A DNA stretch of 13,896 nucleotides from Phoenicibacter congonensis (lineage in GTDB: Bacteria > Actinomycetota > Coriobacteriia > Coriobacteriales > Eggerthellaceae), in contig JAUMVS010000027.1 of NCBI GenBank assembly GCA_030530045.1, forward strand, positions 1 through 13,896. Direction: 5' to 3'. The notes under the pieces were generated by a model that did no database searches, had not been told where the DNA came from, and saw only the letters and a list, made by a program, of their open reading frames with translations. The position numbers and the translations under genes are program-made. Shown piece by piece: positions 6,356 to 13,715 of this stretch. Within the stretch, counting starts at the first letter, position 1, and every line of letters starts with the position of its first letter.

Positions 6356-6400
6356 GGGGACGGAGGTGAATGCGCAGCCGTGACAATCGGGGACGGAGGT
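6356..6400 (+). repeat. Pair of GGGGACGGAGGT cores behind the RAYT gene
   Basis: Two perfect cores (6356-6367 and 6389-6400) lie 33 bp apart, starting 13 nt after the transposase stop codon. The first is followed by GAATG. Confidence 0.9.
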
Positions 6401-6776
6401 GTTTTCTTTACTGGCGGATTGACTGAAAAACGAAAAAAACTCTCAAACAAAATGCATTTTTTCACTATACAATGTATATGCTTTATCATCAACGCGCTGC
6501 AAATTAGCGTTGAATGCTTCTAATCTGCTTACATTTCTGTGTGGTACAGGCGGTATTCTAAATTAAATTTGAGTTTACAAGCGGGCTAAGTTCTCGACTA
6601 TAGTTAGTTTTATATAACTTAAGTTATAGGTAACTTATAACACTTAGCTTGTTATTGCTTTTGATTTAACGAATCAATTTTGGATGTTGATTATTAGACA
6701 TCGCCCTCTGTATTCAATCCCCATATAAATTTCTGTAGCACGAGCACTGCCTTGGCTCTATGTTTGGCCAGGAAAT
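6401..6776. other. AT-rich intergenic region with palindromes
   Basis: There is no convincing gene in these 376 bp. Visible symmetry: TATACA-A-TGTATA (6466-6478), a 7-bp inverted repeat TCAACGC/GCGTTGA (6489-6495 and 6507-6513), a perfect 16-bp palindrome (6613-6628) and TTGATT/AATCAA (6661-6677). A weak promoter could be TTTACA (6574-6579) with TATAGT (6599-6604), but the spacing is a long 19 bp. The region is the likely control region of the rightward ABC operon. Confidence 0.45.
6613..6628. promoter_or_regulatory. 16-bp perfect palindrome, candidate operator
   Basis: TATAACTTAAGTTATA is self-complementary over all 16 bases. Its right half recurs inverted just after it (AAGTTA-TAGG-TAACTT). 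If the weak promoter at 6574-6604 is real, the palindrome would cover the transcription start, a typical repressor position. No regulator gene lies in the window. Confidence 0.35.
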
Positions 6777-7000
6777 GGTGACGGTGGTGATTTCCTGTTT
6801 GCTAAACGGGGACGGTTGTGAATGCCCCTGCCAATCGGGGACGGAGGTAAGTGTCGAGGTAAGTGTCCGCAAGGTGCCTGCGAAAAACGGGGACGGAGGT
6901 GGATGCACAGAGACTCGCCGGGAAACGCCCTGCAGAAAATGGGGACGGAGGTGAACGTTCGGGACGGAGGTGAGAGCCCCTGCCAAACGGGGACGGAGGT
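6777..7000 (+). repeat. Array of seven GGGGACGGAGGT cores before the ABC operon
   Basis: Cores lie at 6777-6788 and 6808-6819 (both degenerate), 6837-6848, 6889-6900, 6941-6952, 6960-6971 (first G replaced by C) and 6989-7000. Steps are 31, 29, 52, 52, 19 and 29 bp. All read in the direction of the downstream operon, and the last ends 37 nt before its first start codon. Confidence 0.88.
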
Positions 7001-7037
7001 GAAGCGACTTGCAGCGCTTAAGGAGAAAAGGACAAAG

Positions 7038-7835
7038 ATGGATCAAGCTGGCAAAATCGAAATTAAGGATTTGCGTTTTTCATACCCAGGAAGCGACAAA
7101 CTCATCCTGGAGAACATCAATGCGTCATTTGAAGACGGCGAGTTCGTTTGCATTCTTGGACAGTCGGGCTGCGGAAAATCTACGCTTCTGCGCCTAATCG
7201 CAGGCCTTGAGACTGTAACTGGCGGGGAAGTTCTTATGCATGGCGAGCCAATTAAGGATGCTGGTCTTGACCGTGGCGTTGTGTTTCAGGACTACGGTCT
7301 GTTTCCTTGGATGACGGCGGGCGAAAACATTACGCTTGCAATTCATCAACGTTTTCCGCAGATGAGCAAGGAAGAGCAGCAGAACCTCGCTTGCGACATG
7401 CTCGAAAAAGTTGGCTTGGAACGCGAAGTTTTCAAGAAACTTCCGAAAGAGCTTTCGGGCGGCATGAAACAGCGTTGTGCTATTGCGCAGGCTTTCGCAA
7501 TTGATCCCCCAATTTTCTTGATGGACGAACCATTCGGCGCGCTTGACGCTGTTACGCGTGCAAAACTTCAAGACTTGGTCCTGGACCTTTGGCGCGGACA
7601 AACGCCACGCAAGAGCGTTTTCTTTGTTACTCACGACGTTGACGAGGCCATTCTGCTCGCGAACCGCATCATCGTTTTGGGTCAGCGTCCATCAAGCATT
7701 ATTTTCGACATTAAAGTCGATGACGACTTCTGCTCCTCCCGCGAGCATCAGTATGACAATCCAGAAGTCGCGAAACTCCGTGGCGAGCTCGTTCGACAAA
7801 TCAACCAAGATGTTGCCGAGCGCGTAGATAAATAA
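7038..7835 (+). CDS. ABC transporter ATP-binding protein (nitrate/sulfonate/taurine class)
   Basis: This is a 265-residue cytoplasmic ATPase that powers the importer with the two following genes. All ABC motifs are intact: Walker A GQSGCGKST (41-49), Q-loop Gln84 in VFQDYGLFPW, signature LSGGM (139-143), Walker B IFLMDEP (159-165), D-loop GALDA and switch His199 in VTHDVDEA. The Q-loop wording and overall length match SsuB/TauB/NrtD-type proteins. I start it at ATG 7038, preceded by AGGAG at 7021-7025. The frame is open upstream to 6822, but only through the repeat array, giving a low-complexity extension with no family match. It is first in a rightward gene series. Confidence 0.9.
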   Translation: MDQAGKIEIKDLRFSYPGSDKLILENINASFEDGEFVCILGQSGCGKSTLLRLIAGLETVTGGEVLMHGEPIKDAGLDRGVVFQDYGLFPWMTAGENITLAIHQRFPQMSKEEQQNLACDMLEKVGLEREVFKKLPKELSGGMKQRCAIAQAFAIDPPIFLMDEPFGALDAVTRAKLQDLVLDLWRGQTPRKSVFFVTHDVDEAILLANRIIVLGQRPSSIIFDIKVDDDFCSSREHQYDNPEVAKLRGELVRQINQDVAERVDK

Positions 7836-7868
7836 CTAGGGTTTTTAAAAAGAAAGGTAAAGGTACAC

Positions 7869-8975
7869 ATGGTTTATTCAAGAAGAGATTTTTTCAAACT
7901 TTGTGGTGCAACAGGAATTGCAGCAGTAGCAGCAACTGGAATGATTGGATGCTCTAGCAGCTCCGACAGCTCATCTTCCACAGCTTCAAACGACGGAAAA
8001 GTTGAGCAATCAACAGTCAAATGGAACTACGGCACAAGCGGCAACGTTCTCGTGGTTATCGCTGAGGAACAAGGCTACTTCAAAGATGAAGGCATCACAA
8101 TTGAGAAGGTAGAAGCAACAGCAGTTCTTGATGCTATGGGCCTTCTTTCTTCTGGTAAGGCAGATGTTGCCTCTAATGCAGGCACTTCAAACCCACTTCA
8201 GCAGATCTCAAATGGTGTTGACCTCACAATTTTCGGTGGCCACATGCTCACAGGCTGCATGCCAGTTGTTGGCCAGCACGGCTGCGAGTGGAACGGCATC
8301 GAGTCATTTGTTGGCAAGAAGGTCGCCGTTAACCCAAGCTACTTTGCGTTCACTGGCGCCCTCATGGAAAAAGGCTATGACAAGCCACTCGAGGTTACCG
8401 ACTGGGAGATTTATAAAGACTACAACGACGCAATGGCTGCTGTAATCCGCGGCGACGTTGCCTATGCATTGCTTGGAACTGGTCAAACCCAGACAGCAAA
8501 GAAGATGGCTGCAAATGGAGAACTCGACATCGTTTGCTATCAGAGTGACATTATGGAGAATTATTCTTGCTGCCGCATGGTTGCTCAAACTTCATGGGTA
8601 AAGAACAATCCAAACACTGTTACTGCTATCAACCGTGCACTCATTCGTGCTCAGCAGTGGTATGAGTCAAACAAGCAAGATTCAGTTAAGCTTCTTGCAA
8701 CTGCCATCGGCGCTGACGAGGATTATGTTTCAGCATACATGCTCGACGAGCACTACCGCGTACACGTTGATCCACTGAAGAAGGGCGTTGAGAAAGCTTG
8801 GGACATCCTCGGCAAGACCAACTACCTCAAAGAGAACAACGGCATCAACATCGATGACCACATCAACACCGAGCTTTACAAGAAAGCTCTCGACGACTGC
8901 AAGTCGAAATATGGCAAGGATGCAGAATCATTCTATAAGTCAATGGAAGAGTTCTACACCAAATACGACGCATAG
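7869..8975 (+). CDS. ABC transporter substrate-binding lipoprotein (SsuA/NMT1-like), Tat-exported
   Basis: This is a 368-residue extracytoplasmic binding protein. The N-terminus has a twin-arginine motif SRRDFFK (residues 4-10), a hydrophobic stretch and a lipobox ending GMIGC (Cys28). A Ser/Asp-rich linker follows. These point to Tat export as a folded protein and lipid anchoring. The mature domain begins KWNYGTSGNVLVVIAEEQGYFKDEG, split here as KWNYGTSGNV and AEEQGYFKDEG, the usual opening of NMT1/SsuA-type proteins. This class binds sulfonates, nitrate, thiamine precursors or aromatic and organic acids; the ligand cannot be read. The gene is 33 nt after the ATPase, with an AAAGG-type ribosome site. 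High expression is likely for a binding protein. Confidence 0.88.
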   Translation: MVYSRRDFFKLCGATGIAAVAATGMIGCSSSSDSSSSTASNDGKVEQSTVKWNYGTSGNVLVVIAEEQGYFKDEGITIEKVEATAVLDAMGLLSSGKADVASNAGTSNPLQQISNGVDLTIFGGHMLTGCMPVVGQHGCEWNGIESFVGKKVAVNPSYFAFTGALMEKGYDKPLEVTDWEIYKDYNDAMAAVIRGDVAYALLGTGQTQTAKKMAANGELDIVCYQSDIMENYSCCRMVAQTSWVKNNPNTVTAINRALIRAQQWYESNKQDSVKLLATAIGADEDYVSAYMLDEHYRVHVDPLKKGVEKAWDILGKTNYLKENNGINIDDHINTELYKKALDDCKSKYGKDAESFYKSMEEFYTKYDA

Positions 8976-9003
8976 ATGCGCATTTAAATTGCAAGGAGCA
9001 TAA

Positions 9004-9765
9004 ATGAAGAACTTTTTAGGATTTTGTAAGAAATATTGGCCAACTGCCTTGATTTTTGTCGGGCTCGTTGTGCTCTATATTTTCTTGGCAGACAACAAGC
9101 TTGTAAATGCCTACCTATTTCCGTCTAGCGATATGATTTGGGAAGCGTTTCAGGAGAACAAAGATCAGTTCATTCCTAACATGCTTGCAAGTTTCAAGCT
9201 GCTGATACCTTCAATCTTCATCGCCCTTTTCATCGCTCTCGTACTCGGAGCGATTATGGGACTCAACGAGCGAGTAAGAGAAGTTTTGCACCCTGTAATC
9301 TATGCATTTTCAGTTGTGCCTGCTATTCTGCTTTCGCCATTTGTTTTAATGCTTGCTCCTTCTATTTTTGTTGCTTCGATAATTCTGATTGTCTACAACA
9401 TCGTGTGGGCGACACTTTTTGCGACCATTACGGGCATTATGACAATTGACAAACGCTATCTTGACAAAGCAAAAACACTTGAAATCAAAGGGGCAAAGCG
9501 GTTTTTCAAAGTTATCCTCCCTGCCGCCAGCCCTGCGATTTTGGCAGGTTTTGTAAACAGTCTCAGAAGTTCGTTCCTGATGCTCGTTTTTGCGGAAATG
9601 TATGGCGCGGGCGAAGGCATGGGCTACTTCGTAAAGAAGTACGCCGACCTGGGAATTTTCTCGAACACGTGGGCAGGCTTTGTCTTCATGGTCATCGTCC
9701 TCATCGTTGTAATGCAGATATTCGAGATGATTAAAAAGCGAATGCTTCGCTGGACTATCGACTAG
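9004..9765 (+). CDS. ABC transporter permease (BPD/SsuC-like)
   Basis: This 253-residue inner-membrane protein has about six helices (one near 13-29, the others between about 64 and 240). The cytoplasmic EAA-type coupling loop, which contacts the ATPase, is at about 155-178 (KTLEIKGAKRFFKVILPAA). A later GAGEGMGYFV (201-210) is typical of the SsuC/TauC/NrtB group. It completes a one-ATPase, one-permease, one-binding-protein importer and presumably works as a homodimer. AAGGAG sits 5 nt before the ATG at 9004, and the gene begins 28 nt after the binding-protein stop. Confidence 0.9.
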   Translation: MKNFLGFCKKYWPTALIFVGLVVLYIFLADNKLVNAYLFPSSDMIWEAFQENKDQFIPNMLASFKLLIPSIFIALFIALVLGAIMGLNERVREVLHPVIYAFSVVPAILLSPFVLMLAPSIFVASIILIVYNIVWATLFATITGIMTIDKRYLDKAKTLEIKGAKRFFKVILPAASPAILAGFVNSLRSSFLMLVFAEMYGAGEGMGYFVKKYADLGIFSNTWAGFVFMVIVLIVVMQIFEMIKKRMLRWTID

Positions 9766-9776
9766 AAATCTTTGCT

Positions 9777-9807
9777 GAAGGGTCGCAAATGCGGCCCTTC
9801 TTTATCT
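9777..9807 (+). terminator. Hairpin with weak T-tract between permease and dehydratase genes
   Basis: A 10-bp stem (9777-9786 with 9791-9800, one G-T pair, AAAT loop) is followed by TTTATCTT. It lies 11 nt after the permease stop and 27 nt before the next ATG. With no room for another promoter between them, it is more likely a partial terminator or an mRNA-stabilising hairpin inside one operon than a true end. Confidence 0.6.
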
Positions 9808-9834
9808 TAAGAACTTTAACTGGGAGTTTAATTG

Positions 9835-11046
9835 ATGAAAATTACAAGCGTAGATGTAATGCAAATTAAGAGCGGCAATGCGGGAGCCTCGCGTGGTGCG
9901 TGGAGTCCTGTTGTCATTCGCATTAACACTGACGAGGGAATTTCGGGCTTTGGCGAAGTCGGGTTGGCCTACGGCAAAGGATGGCGCGGCGGCTTCGGCA
10001 TGGTTTGCGATTTCGCGGAAGCGATAATTGGGGACGATGCTCTTTGCTCGGACAAGATTTGGAACAAGCTTTTCCGCAGCACTTTCTGGGGAATGGGCGG
10101 CGGAACAGTCGTTAGTGCCGCGATGAGTGCCATCGACATTGCCCTCATCGACATTAAAGGTAAGGCACTCGGAGTTCCCGCATATGAACTTCTCGGCGGA
10201 AAACAAAACGACAACCTGCGAGTTTACGCTTCACAGTTGCAGTACGGTTGGGGCGAAGCTTACCCTGTTTCTAAGTTGACCAAAGCAAACGAATATGCAG
10301 AAGTCACAAAAGCTGTAATGGCCGAAGGTTACGACGCGCTCAAAGTAGACCCAATTGCTGTCCCGAAACCTGGGATCGAGTGGAACAGGCGTGGGCCTTT
10401 AACTAATGCGGTTCTAAATGAGGTCGTCGGTCGCGTGGCTGCGATGCGCGAAGCTGGCGGCGATGACATGGATATCATCATCGAGCTACATTCGAACACC
10501 GACACAACGTCTGCGATTCAGCTCGCGAAGGCGCTTGAGCCGCTGCGAATTTTCTACATTGAAGAGCCAGTTCATCCTCTCAACTCTGAAATGATGAGCG
10601 AAGTCGCAAGGGAGATCAGCATGCCAGTTGCTTCTGGCGAGCGAATTTACACTCGTTTCGGCTACAGGCAGTTTTTTGAAAACCACTCAATTAAAGTTAT
10701 CCAGCCTGACATTTGCACATGCGGAGGAATTTCTGAGGCTAAGAAAATCTGCGAGATGGCGCAGGTCTACGATGCGAATGTGCAGGTTCATGTTTGTGGG
10801 AGTCCAATTTCTAAAGCTGCTGCTTTGCAGGTCGAAGCGGCAATTCCGAACTTTCTTATTCATGAGCATCATCAGCGCGCGCTCGGAAAAGAGAGCCGCG
10901 AAAGCTGCATTCATGATTATCAGCCAGTTAATGGGCGCTATTCAGTTCCAGATCTTCCAGGCATCGGGCAAGAGCCAACGGAAGAGGCAATGAAAAATGC
11001 GGTTGTTCACACCATTTCTGAGTCAAAAATTTATTCAATGAGTTAG
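9835..11046 (+). CDS. Mandelate racemase/muconate lactonizing enzyme family acid-sugar dehydratase
   Basis: This is a 403-residue enolase-superfamily enzyme. An N-terminal capping domain (about 1-120) is followed by a TIM barrel. Metal ligands are read as Glu217 (IIELH), Glu243 (YIEEP) and Glu269 (SGER). Lys170 in ALKVDP, His219 next to the first ligand, and an Asp292/His319 pair (QPDIC, VQVHV) match the galactonate/mannonate dehydratase-like subgroup. That subgroup removes a proton alpha to a carboxylate and expels the beta-hydroxyl to give a 2-keto-3-deoxy acid. The substrate is probably an aldonic or related hydroxy acid, not determinable here. ATG 9835 has GGGAG 8 nt upstream; a TTG immediately before is in frame but less likely. 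Confidence 0.85.
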   Translation: MKITSVDVMQIKSGNAGASRGAWSPVVIRINTDEGISGFGEVGLAYGKGWRGGFGMVCDFAEAIIGDDALCSDKIWNKLFRSTFWGMGGGTVVSAAMSAIDIALIDIKGKALGVPAYELLGGKQNDNLRVYASQLQYGWGEAYPVSKLTKANEYAEVTKAVMAEGYDALKVDPIAVPKPGIEWNRRGPLTNAVLNEVVGRVAAMREAGGDDMDIIIELHSNTDTTSAIQLAKALEPLRIFYIEEPVHPLNSEMMSEVAREISMPVASGERIYTRFGYRQFFENHSIKVIQPDICTCGGISEAKKICEMAQVYDANVQVHVCGSPISKAAALQVEAAIPNFLIHEHHQRALGKESRESCIHDYQPVNGRYSVPDLPGIGQEPTEEAMKNAVVHTISESKIYSMS

Positions 11047-11052
11047 GGGCTA

Positions 11053-11262
11053 ATGAAAACATTTATTCATAACGAGAAAGACGATGTCGCGGTTGTGCTT
11101 GAGGAGACACCAGAGATTCCGCGATTTCATAAGGTGGCGTTGAAGGACATTGCCGAGGGTGAGGATGTTTTTGAGTATGGCGAAGTAATTGGCCACGCAT
11201 CGAAGGCAATTGCGAAAGGCGAGCTCGTGCACATTCATAATCTTGCAACTAACAGGTGGTAG
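11053..11262 (+). CDS. UxaA-type dehydratase small subunit (SAF domain)
   Basis: This 69-residue protein covers a SAF-type beta domain, equivalent to the N-terminal domain of altronate/galactarate dehydratases. The phrase GEVIGHASKAIAKGELVHIHNL (about 43-64), broken here as GEVIGHASKAI and KGELVHIHNL, is diagnostic. In split enzymes this subunit pairs with a separate catalytic subunit, as in (R)-sulfolactate sulfo-lyase (SuyA/SuyB) and some altronate dehydratases. It starts 6 nt after the dehydratase stop and ends 3 nt before the large-subunit start, so the three genes are probably translationally coupled. The ribosome site is weak (AGGGG). Confidence 0.8.
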   Translation: MKTFIHNEKDDVAVVLEETPEIPRFHKVALKDIAEGEDVFEYGEVIGHASKAIAKGELVHIHNLATNRW

Positions 11263-11265
11263 AAG

Positions 11266-12423
11266 ATGGAGTTTTTGGGCTACAAAAGAGAGAACGGTGC
11301 AGTAGGAATTCGTAACTACGTTTTGTTGCTGCCGCTTGACGCAGTTTCGTGTTCTGTTTGTAAGGGAGTGACTTCTTTAATTGCAGGCACGACGACGTTT
11401 TGTCACCCCTACGGTCGCATGCAGTTCGGCGAGGATCTTGACCTTCACTTCAAAACTCTCATTGGTTGCGGGCGAAACCCGAACGTAGCTGCGGTTATTG
11501 TTGTTGGCATCGAGGATTCCTGGACATCAAAAATTGCGGAAGGCATCGAAATCACAGGAAAGCCAGTTGCCAAGTTTTCCACTTCTGGAAATGGCGATTT
11601 GAAAACCATCGAAGCTGCTGCTCGCAAGGCTGCGGAATTCGTCAGTTATGCGACTTCTCTGAAAAGAGAACCAGCGGACGCTTCGCAATTGTTCATTGGG
11701 CTTAAGTGCGGCGAGTCGGACACAACAAGCGGAATTGCAAGCAACCCTGCAACTGGAGTGGTTGCTGACATGCTTGCAGCAGAAGGCGCAACTCTCGTTT
11801 TTGGCGAAACTCCAGAATTGACAGGTGCTGAAAATGTGGTCGCTAAGAAGTTTGCAACAAATGAGCTGTCAGAAGAATTCATGCAAATTTGGCAGAATTA
11901 TTTCGATTTCATCTCTTCAAAAGGCGTGGACTTGCTGGGATCTCAGCCGAACAAAGGAAACATTTCAGGCGGAATTACGACCATTGAGGAAAAGGCGCTT
12001 GGCAACATTCAGAAACTTGGAACTTCTGAAATAGTCGGTATTCTCGGGACATGCGAAGCTCCAAAGAATGGCACAGGTAAAGGGCTTTACTTCATGGATA
12101 CATCTTCTGCAGCTGCCAACATTCTCACTGCTTTTGCGGCAGCTGGTGCGCAGGCTACTTTGTTTACAACGGGCAAGGGCAATAACGTTGGAAACGTGAT
12201 TTGCCCAACAATCAAGATTTGTGGTAATTCCGATGCGGTGCGCGACTCTTCTGAAAACATCGATGTGGATGTCAGCGGAGTAATCGATGGCAACCAGTCT
12301 CTCGAGCAGGCCGCAGATGACATCCTCGCTTCACTTGCTCGCGTAGCCTCGGGTCAACTTTGCGCCGCTGAAATCCTCAAACACGACGAATTCGCCCCAA
12401 TCCGCCTCTTCCTGCAAGCCTAA
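11266..12423 (+). CDS. UxaA-family dehydratase/lyase large subunit
   Basis: This is the 385-residue catalytic partner of the preceding small subunit. Family blocks are visible in order: GYKRENGAVGIRN (5-17), the CHPYGRMQ segment (46-53), LKCGESDTTSGIASNPATG (146-164), GNISGGITTIEEKALG (231-246) and YFMDTS (275-280). Altronate and galactarate dehydratases and SuyB sulfo-lyases share these; they usually depend on iron. Reaction class: removal of water (or sulfite) from a 2,3-dihydroxy or sulfo-hydroxy acid. The sulfonate-class importer upstream makes the sulfolactate alternative worth noting, but the enolase-family dehydratase favours a sugar acid. It is last in the operon, and its stop lies 8 nt before a repeat core. 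Confidence 0.85.
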   Translation: MEFLGYKRENGAVGIRNYVLLLPLDAVSCSVCKGVTSLIAGTTTFCHPYGRMQFGEDLDLHFKTLIGCGRNPNVAAVIVVGIEDSWTSKIAEGIEITGKPVAKFSTSGNGDLKTIEAAARKAAEFVSYATSLKREPADASQLFIGLKCGESDTTSGIASNPATGVVADMLAAEGATLVFGETPELTGAENVVAKKFATNELSEEFMQIWQNYFDFISSKGVDLLGSQPNKGNISGGITTIEEKALGNIQKLGTSEIVGILGTCEAPKNGTGKGLYFMDTSSAAANILTAFAAAGAQATLFTTGKGNNVGNVICPTIKICGNSDAVRDSSENIDVDVSGVIDGNQSLEQAADDILASLARVASGQLCAAEILKHDEFAPIRLFLQA

Positions 12424-12431
12424 CGTTAATT

Positions 12432-12821
12432 GGGGACGGAGGTAAATTATTTTGTTCCGCTTCTCTGACGAGAAACGGGAACTTCGATGCTGCAAACGAA
12501 CCTGAACTGCATCTTTGGCCTGCAAAATAATTCCACATTCGCAAGGCTAGCGAAATTCTTTTTCGCCCAAATCTGCTAGCCCAGTTTCGTTTTCGCTCAC
12601 GTTTATTGAGCCTGGAACTTATGAAATTTCCTCGTTAATTGGGGACGGAGATAAATGCACTTGGGGTTTTCCGAGCACTTTCCTTTTTGCTCACCTGCTT
12701 GTTAATTGGGGACGGAGGTAAATTTCCGCAGCACCGTCAAATGGGGACGGAGGTAAATTTGCAAGCTGCGTAAATTGGGGACGGAGATAAATGTTCGGCA
12801 GAGAAAATCGGGGACGGAGGT
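12432..12821 (+). repeat. Six GGGGACGGAGGT cores between convergent genes
   Basis: Cores lie at 12432-12443, 12641-12652 (GGAGAT), 12708-12719, 12743-12754, 12777-12788 (GGAGAT) and 12810-12821. The last four step 35, 34 and 33 bp. The first two enclose copy 2 of the 155-bp element, 209 bp apart. The array begins 8 nt after the operon's stop codon and ends 5 nt before the stop codon of the opposing iron-sulfur gene. Confidence 0.9.
12450..12604 (+). repeat. 155-bp structured duplicated element, copy 2
   Basis: This is the partner of 2297-2450. The first hairpin pairs 12454-12465 with 12470-12482 around a TGAC loop. Compared with copy 1, one C-G pair is changed to T-A (stem CCC/GGG becoming CTC/GAG), a compensatory change; one other position has become a C-A mismatch. 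The second stem pairs 12545-12551 with 12575-12581, with an inner CGAAA/TTTCG stem. The last 25 bp are identical to copy 1. It may also serve as the 3' end of the operon transcript, but no clear T-tract terminator follows. Confidence 0.8.
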
Positions 12822-12826
12822 GTTTT

Positions 12827-13651
12827 TTACAGTGCGTCCTTAGGGCAGTTTTTGACGCACTCCATGCATAAAATGCATTCGGTTCCATTGAGCCTTTTCC
12901 GACTGTTATCGGTCATGTCGACCTCCATCGGGCAAACTTTGTGGCATTTTCCGCAGTTGATGCATTTTGATTTGTCGCAAGTGATGCGCCCGAGCGAAAA
13001 ATAGCTCATCGGCTTCAGGAAAACCGTCACCGGGCAAATGTATTTGCAGAACGCGCGGTTGTCTTTGAACGCGAACGCGAGCGCGATGCCAACGATGTAG
13101 TAAAGCGCGTTGCCGATGAGGAACGCCCAGAACATGATGCGTTCGATGTTGCCGACGTGCGCGAGGAAGAGCGCGGCGACGAAGATTAGCGAGACAGCGA
13201 ACGTGATGTAGCGAATCCAGCCGATTTTCTTGCGCGGCTCTTGCGGAATTTTGTAGGGCAGAAAGTCGAGAACCATCGCTGTCCAGCACGCGTAGCCGCA
13301 CCAGCCGCGGCCGAACAGCAGCGGGCCGAAGATTTTCGCGACGGCGTAGTGAATCGTTGCGGCCTCGAAGACGCCGGTGAAAAGGTAGTACCAGAAGCCC
13401 TCGATCTGCATGTTCTCGCCGCAAATCAACCCAAGGTAGACGAGCATGTAGGTGCCCACAAGCAGTTGTGTAATTCGGCGCGCATATTTATTCTTCGACG
13501 AAATCAAGAAAAGCCCAAGCGACACGGCGAAGCCGATGTACGTAAAATTGAAAAGGTAGAAAATGTTGTCCTTTGTGAGCCAAAGGCTAATCGCGACCGC
13601 CTCAAATGCAGCGAAAATCAGCAGCGGAACGATGTATTTATTCTTCTTCAT
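12827..13651 (-). CDS. NapH/YccM-like 4Fe-4S binding membrane protein
   Basis: This 274-residue inner-membrane electron-transfer protein has about five helices in residues 7-195. Two membrane-proximal cysteine pairs are typical of NapH/NosR-type proteins: GWCGYACW (Cys118, Cys122) and CKYICP (Cys202, Cys206). A C-terminal 2[4Fe-4S] ferredoxin domain has CINCGKCHKVCP (Cys230, 233, 236, 240) and CILCMECVKNCP (Cys259, 262, 265, 269). Relatives pass electrons between the quinone pool and periplasmic or cytoplasmic reductases. No NapG, reductase or maturation partner is adjacent, so its partner is unknown. ATG 13649-13651 has only a weak ribosome site. The gene stands alone between repeat arrays of opposite orientation. 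Confidence 0.85.
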   Translation of the reverse strand: MKKNKYIVPLLIFAAFEAVAISLWLTKDNIFYLFNFTYIGFAVSLGLFLISSKNKYARRITQLLVGTYMLVYLGLICGENMQIEGFWYYLFTGVFEAATIHYAVAKIFGPLLFGRGWCGYACWTAMVLDFLPYKIPQEPRKKIGWIRYITFAVSLIFVAALFLAHVGNIERIMFWAFLIGNALYYIVGIALAFAFKDNRAFCKYICPVTVFLKPMSYFSLGRITCDKSKCINCGKCHKVCPMEVDMTDNSRKRLNGTECILCMECVKNCPKDAL

Positions 13652-13715
13652 CTAAATGCTCAGTAATTGGGTTTCTTGGGGATTTCGGTCCTTACATTTT
13701 ATTGCATGTCAATTC

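Noticed and set aside
6822..7037. 72-residue N-terminal extension of the ABC ATPase
   Set aside because: It is read-through of repeat cores in frame (GDGGE/GTEV-type text). The family start and the AGGAG site place the ATG at 7038.
10030..10036. GGGGACG core-like match inside the enolase-superfamily dehydratase gene
   Set aside because: Only the first seven bases match. It encodes normal family sequence (IIGDDAL), so it is chance.
13684..13712. TTGACA (13707-13712, minus strand) as a -35 box for the iron-sulfur gene
   Set aside because: No -10-like sequence is found at 16-18 bp spacing; the nearby TAAAAT is only 5 bp away.
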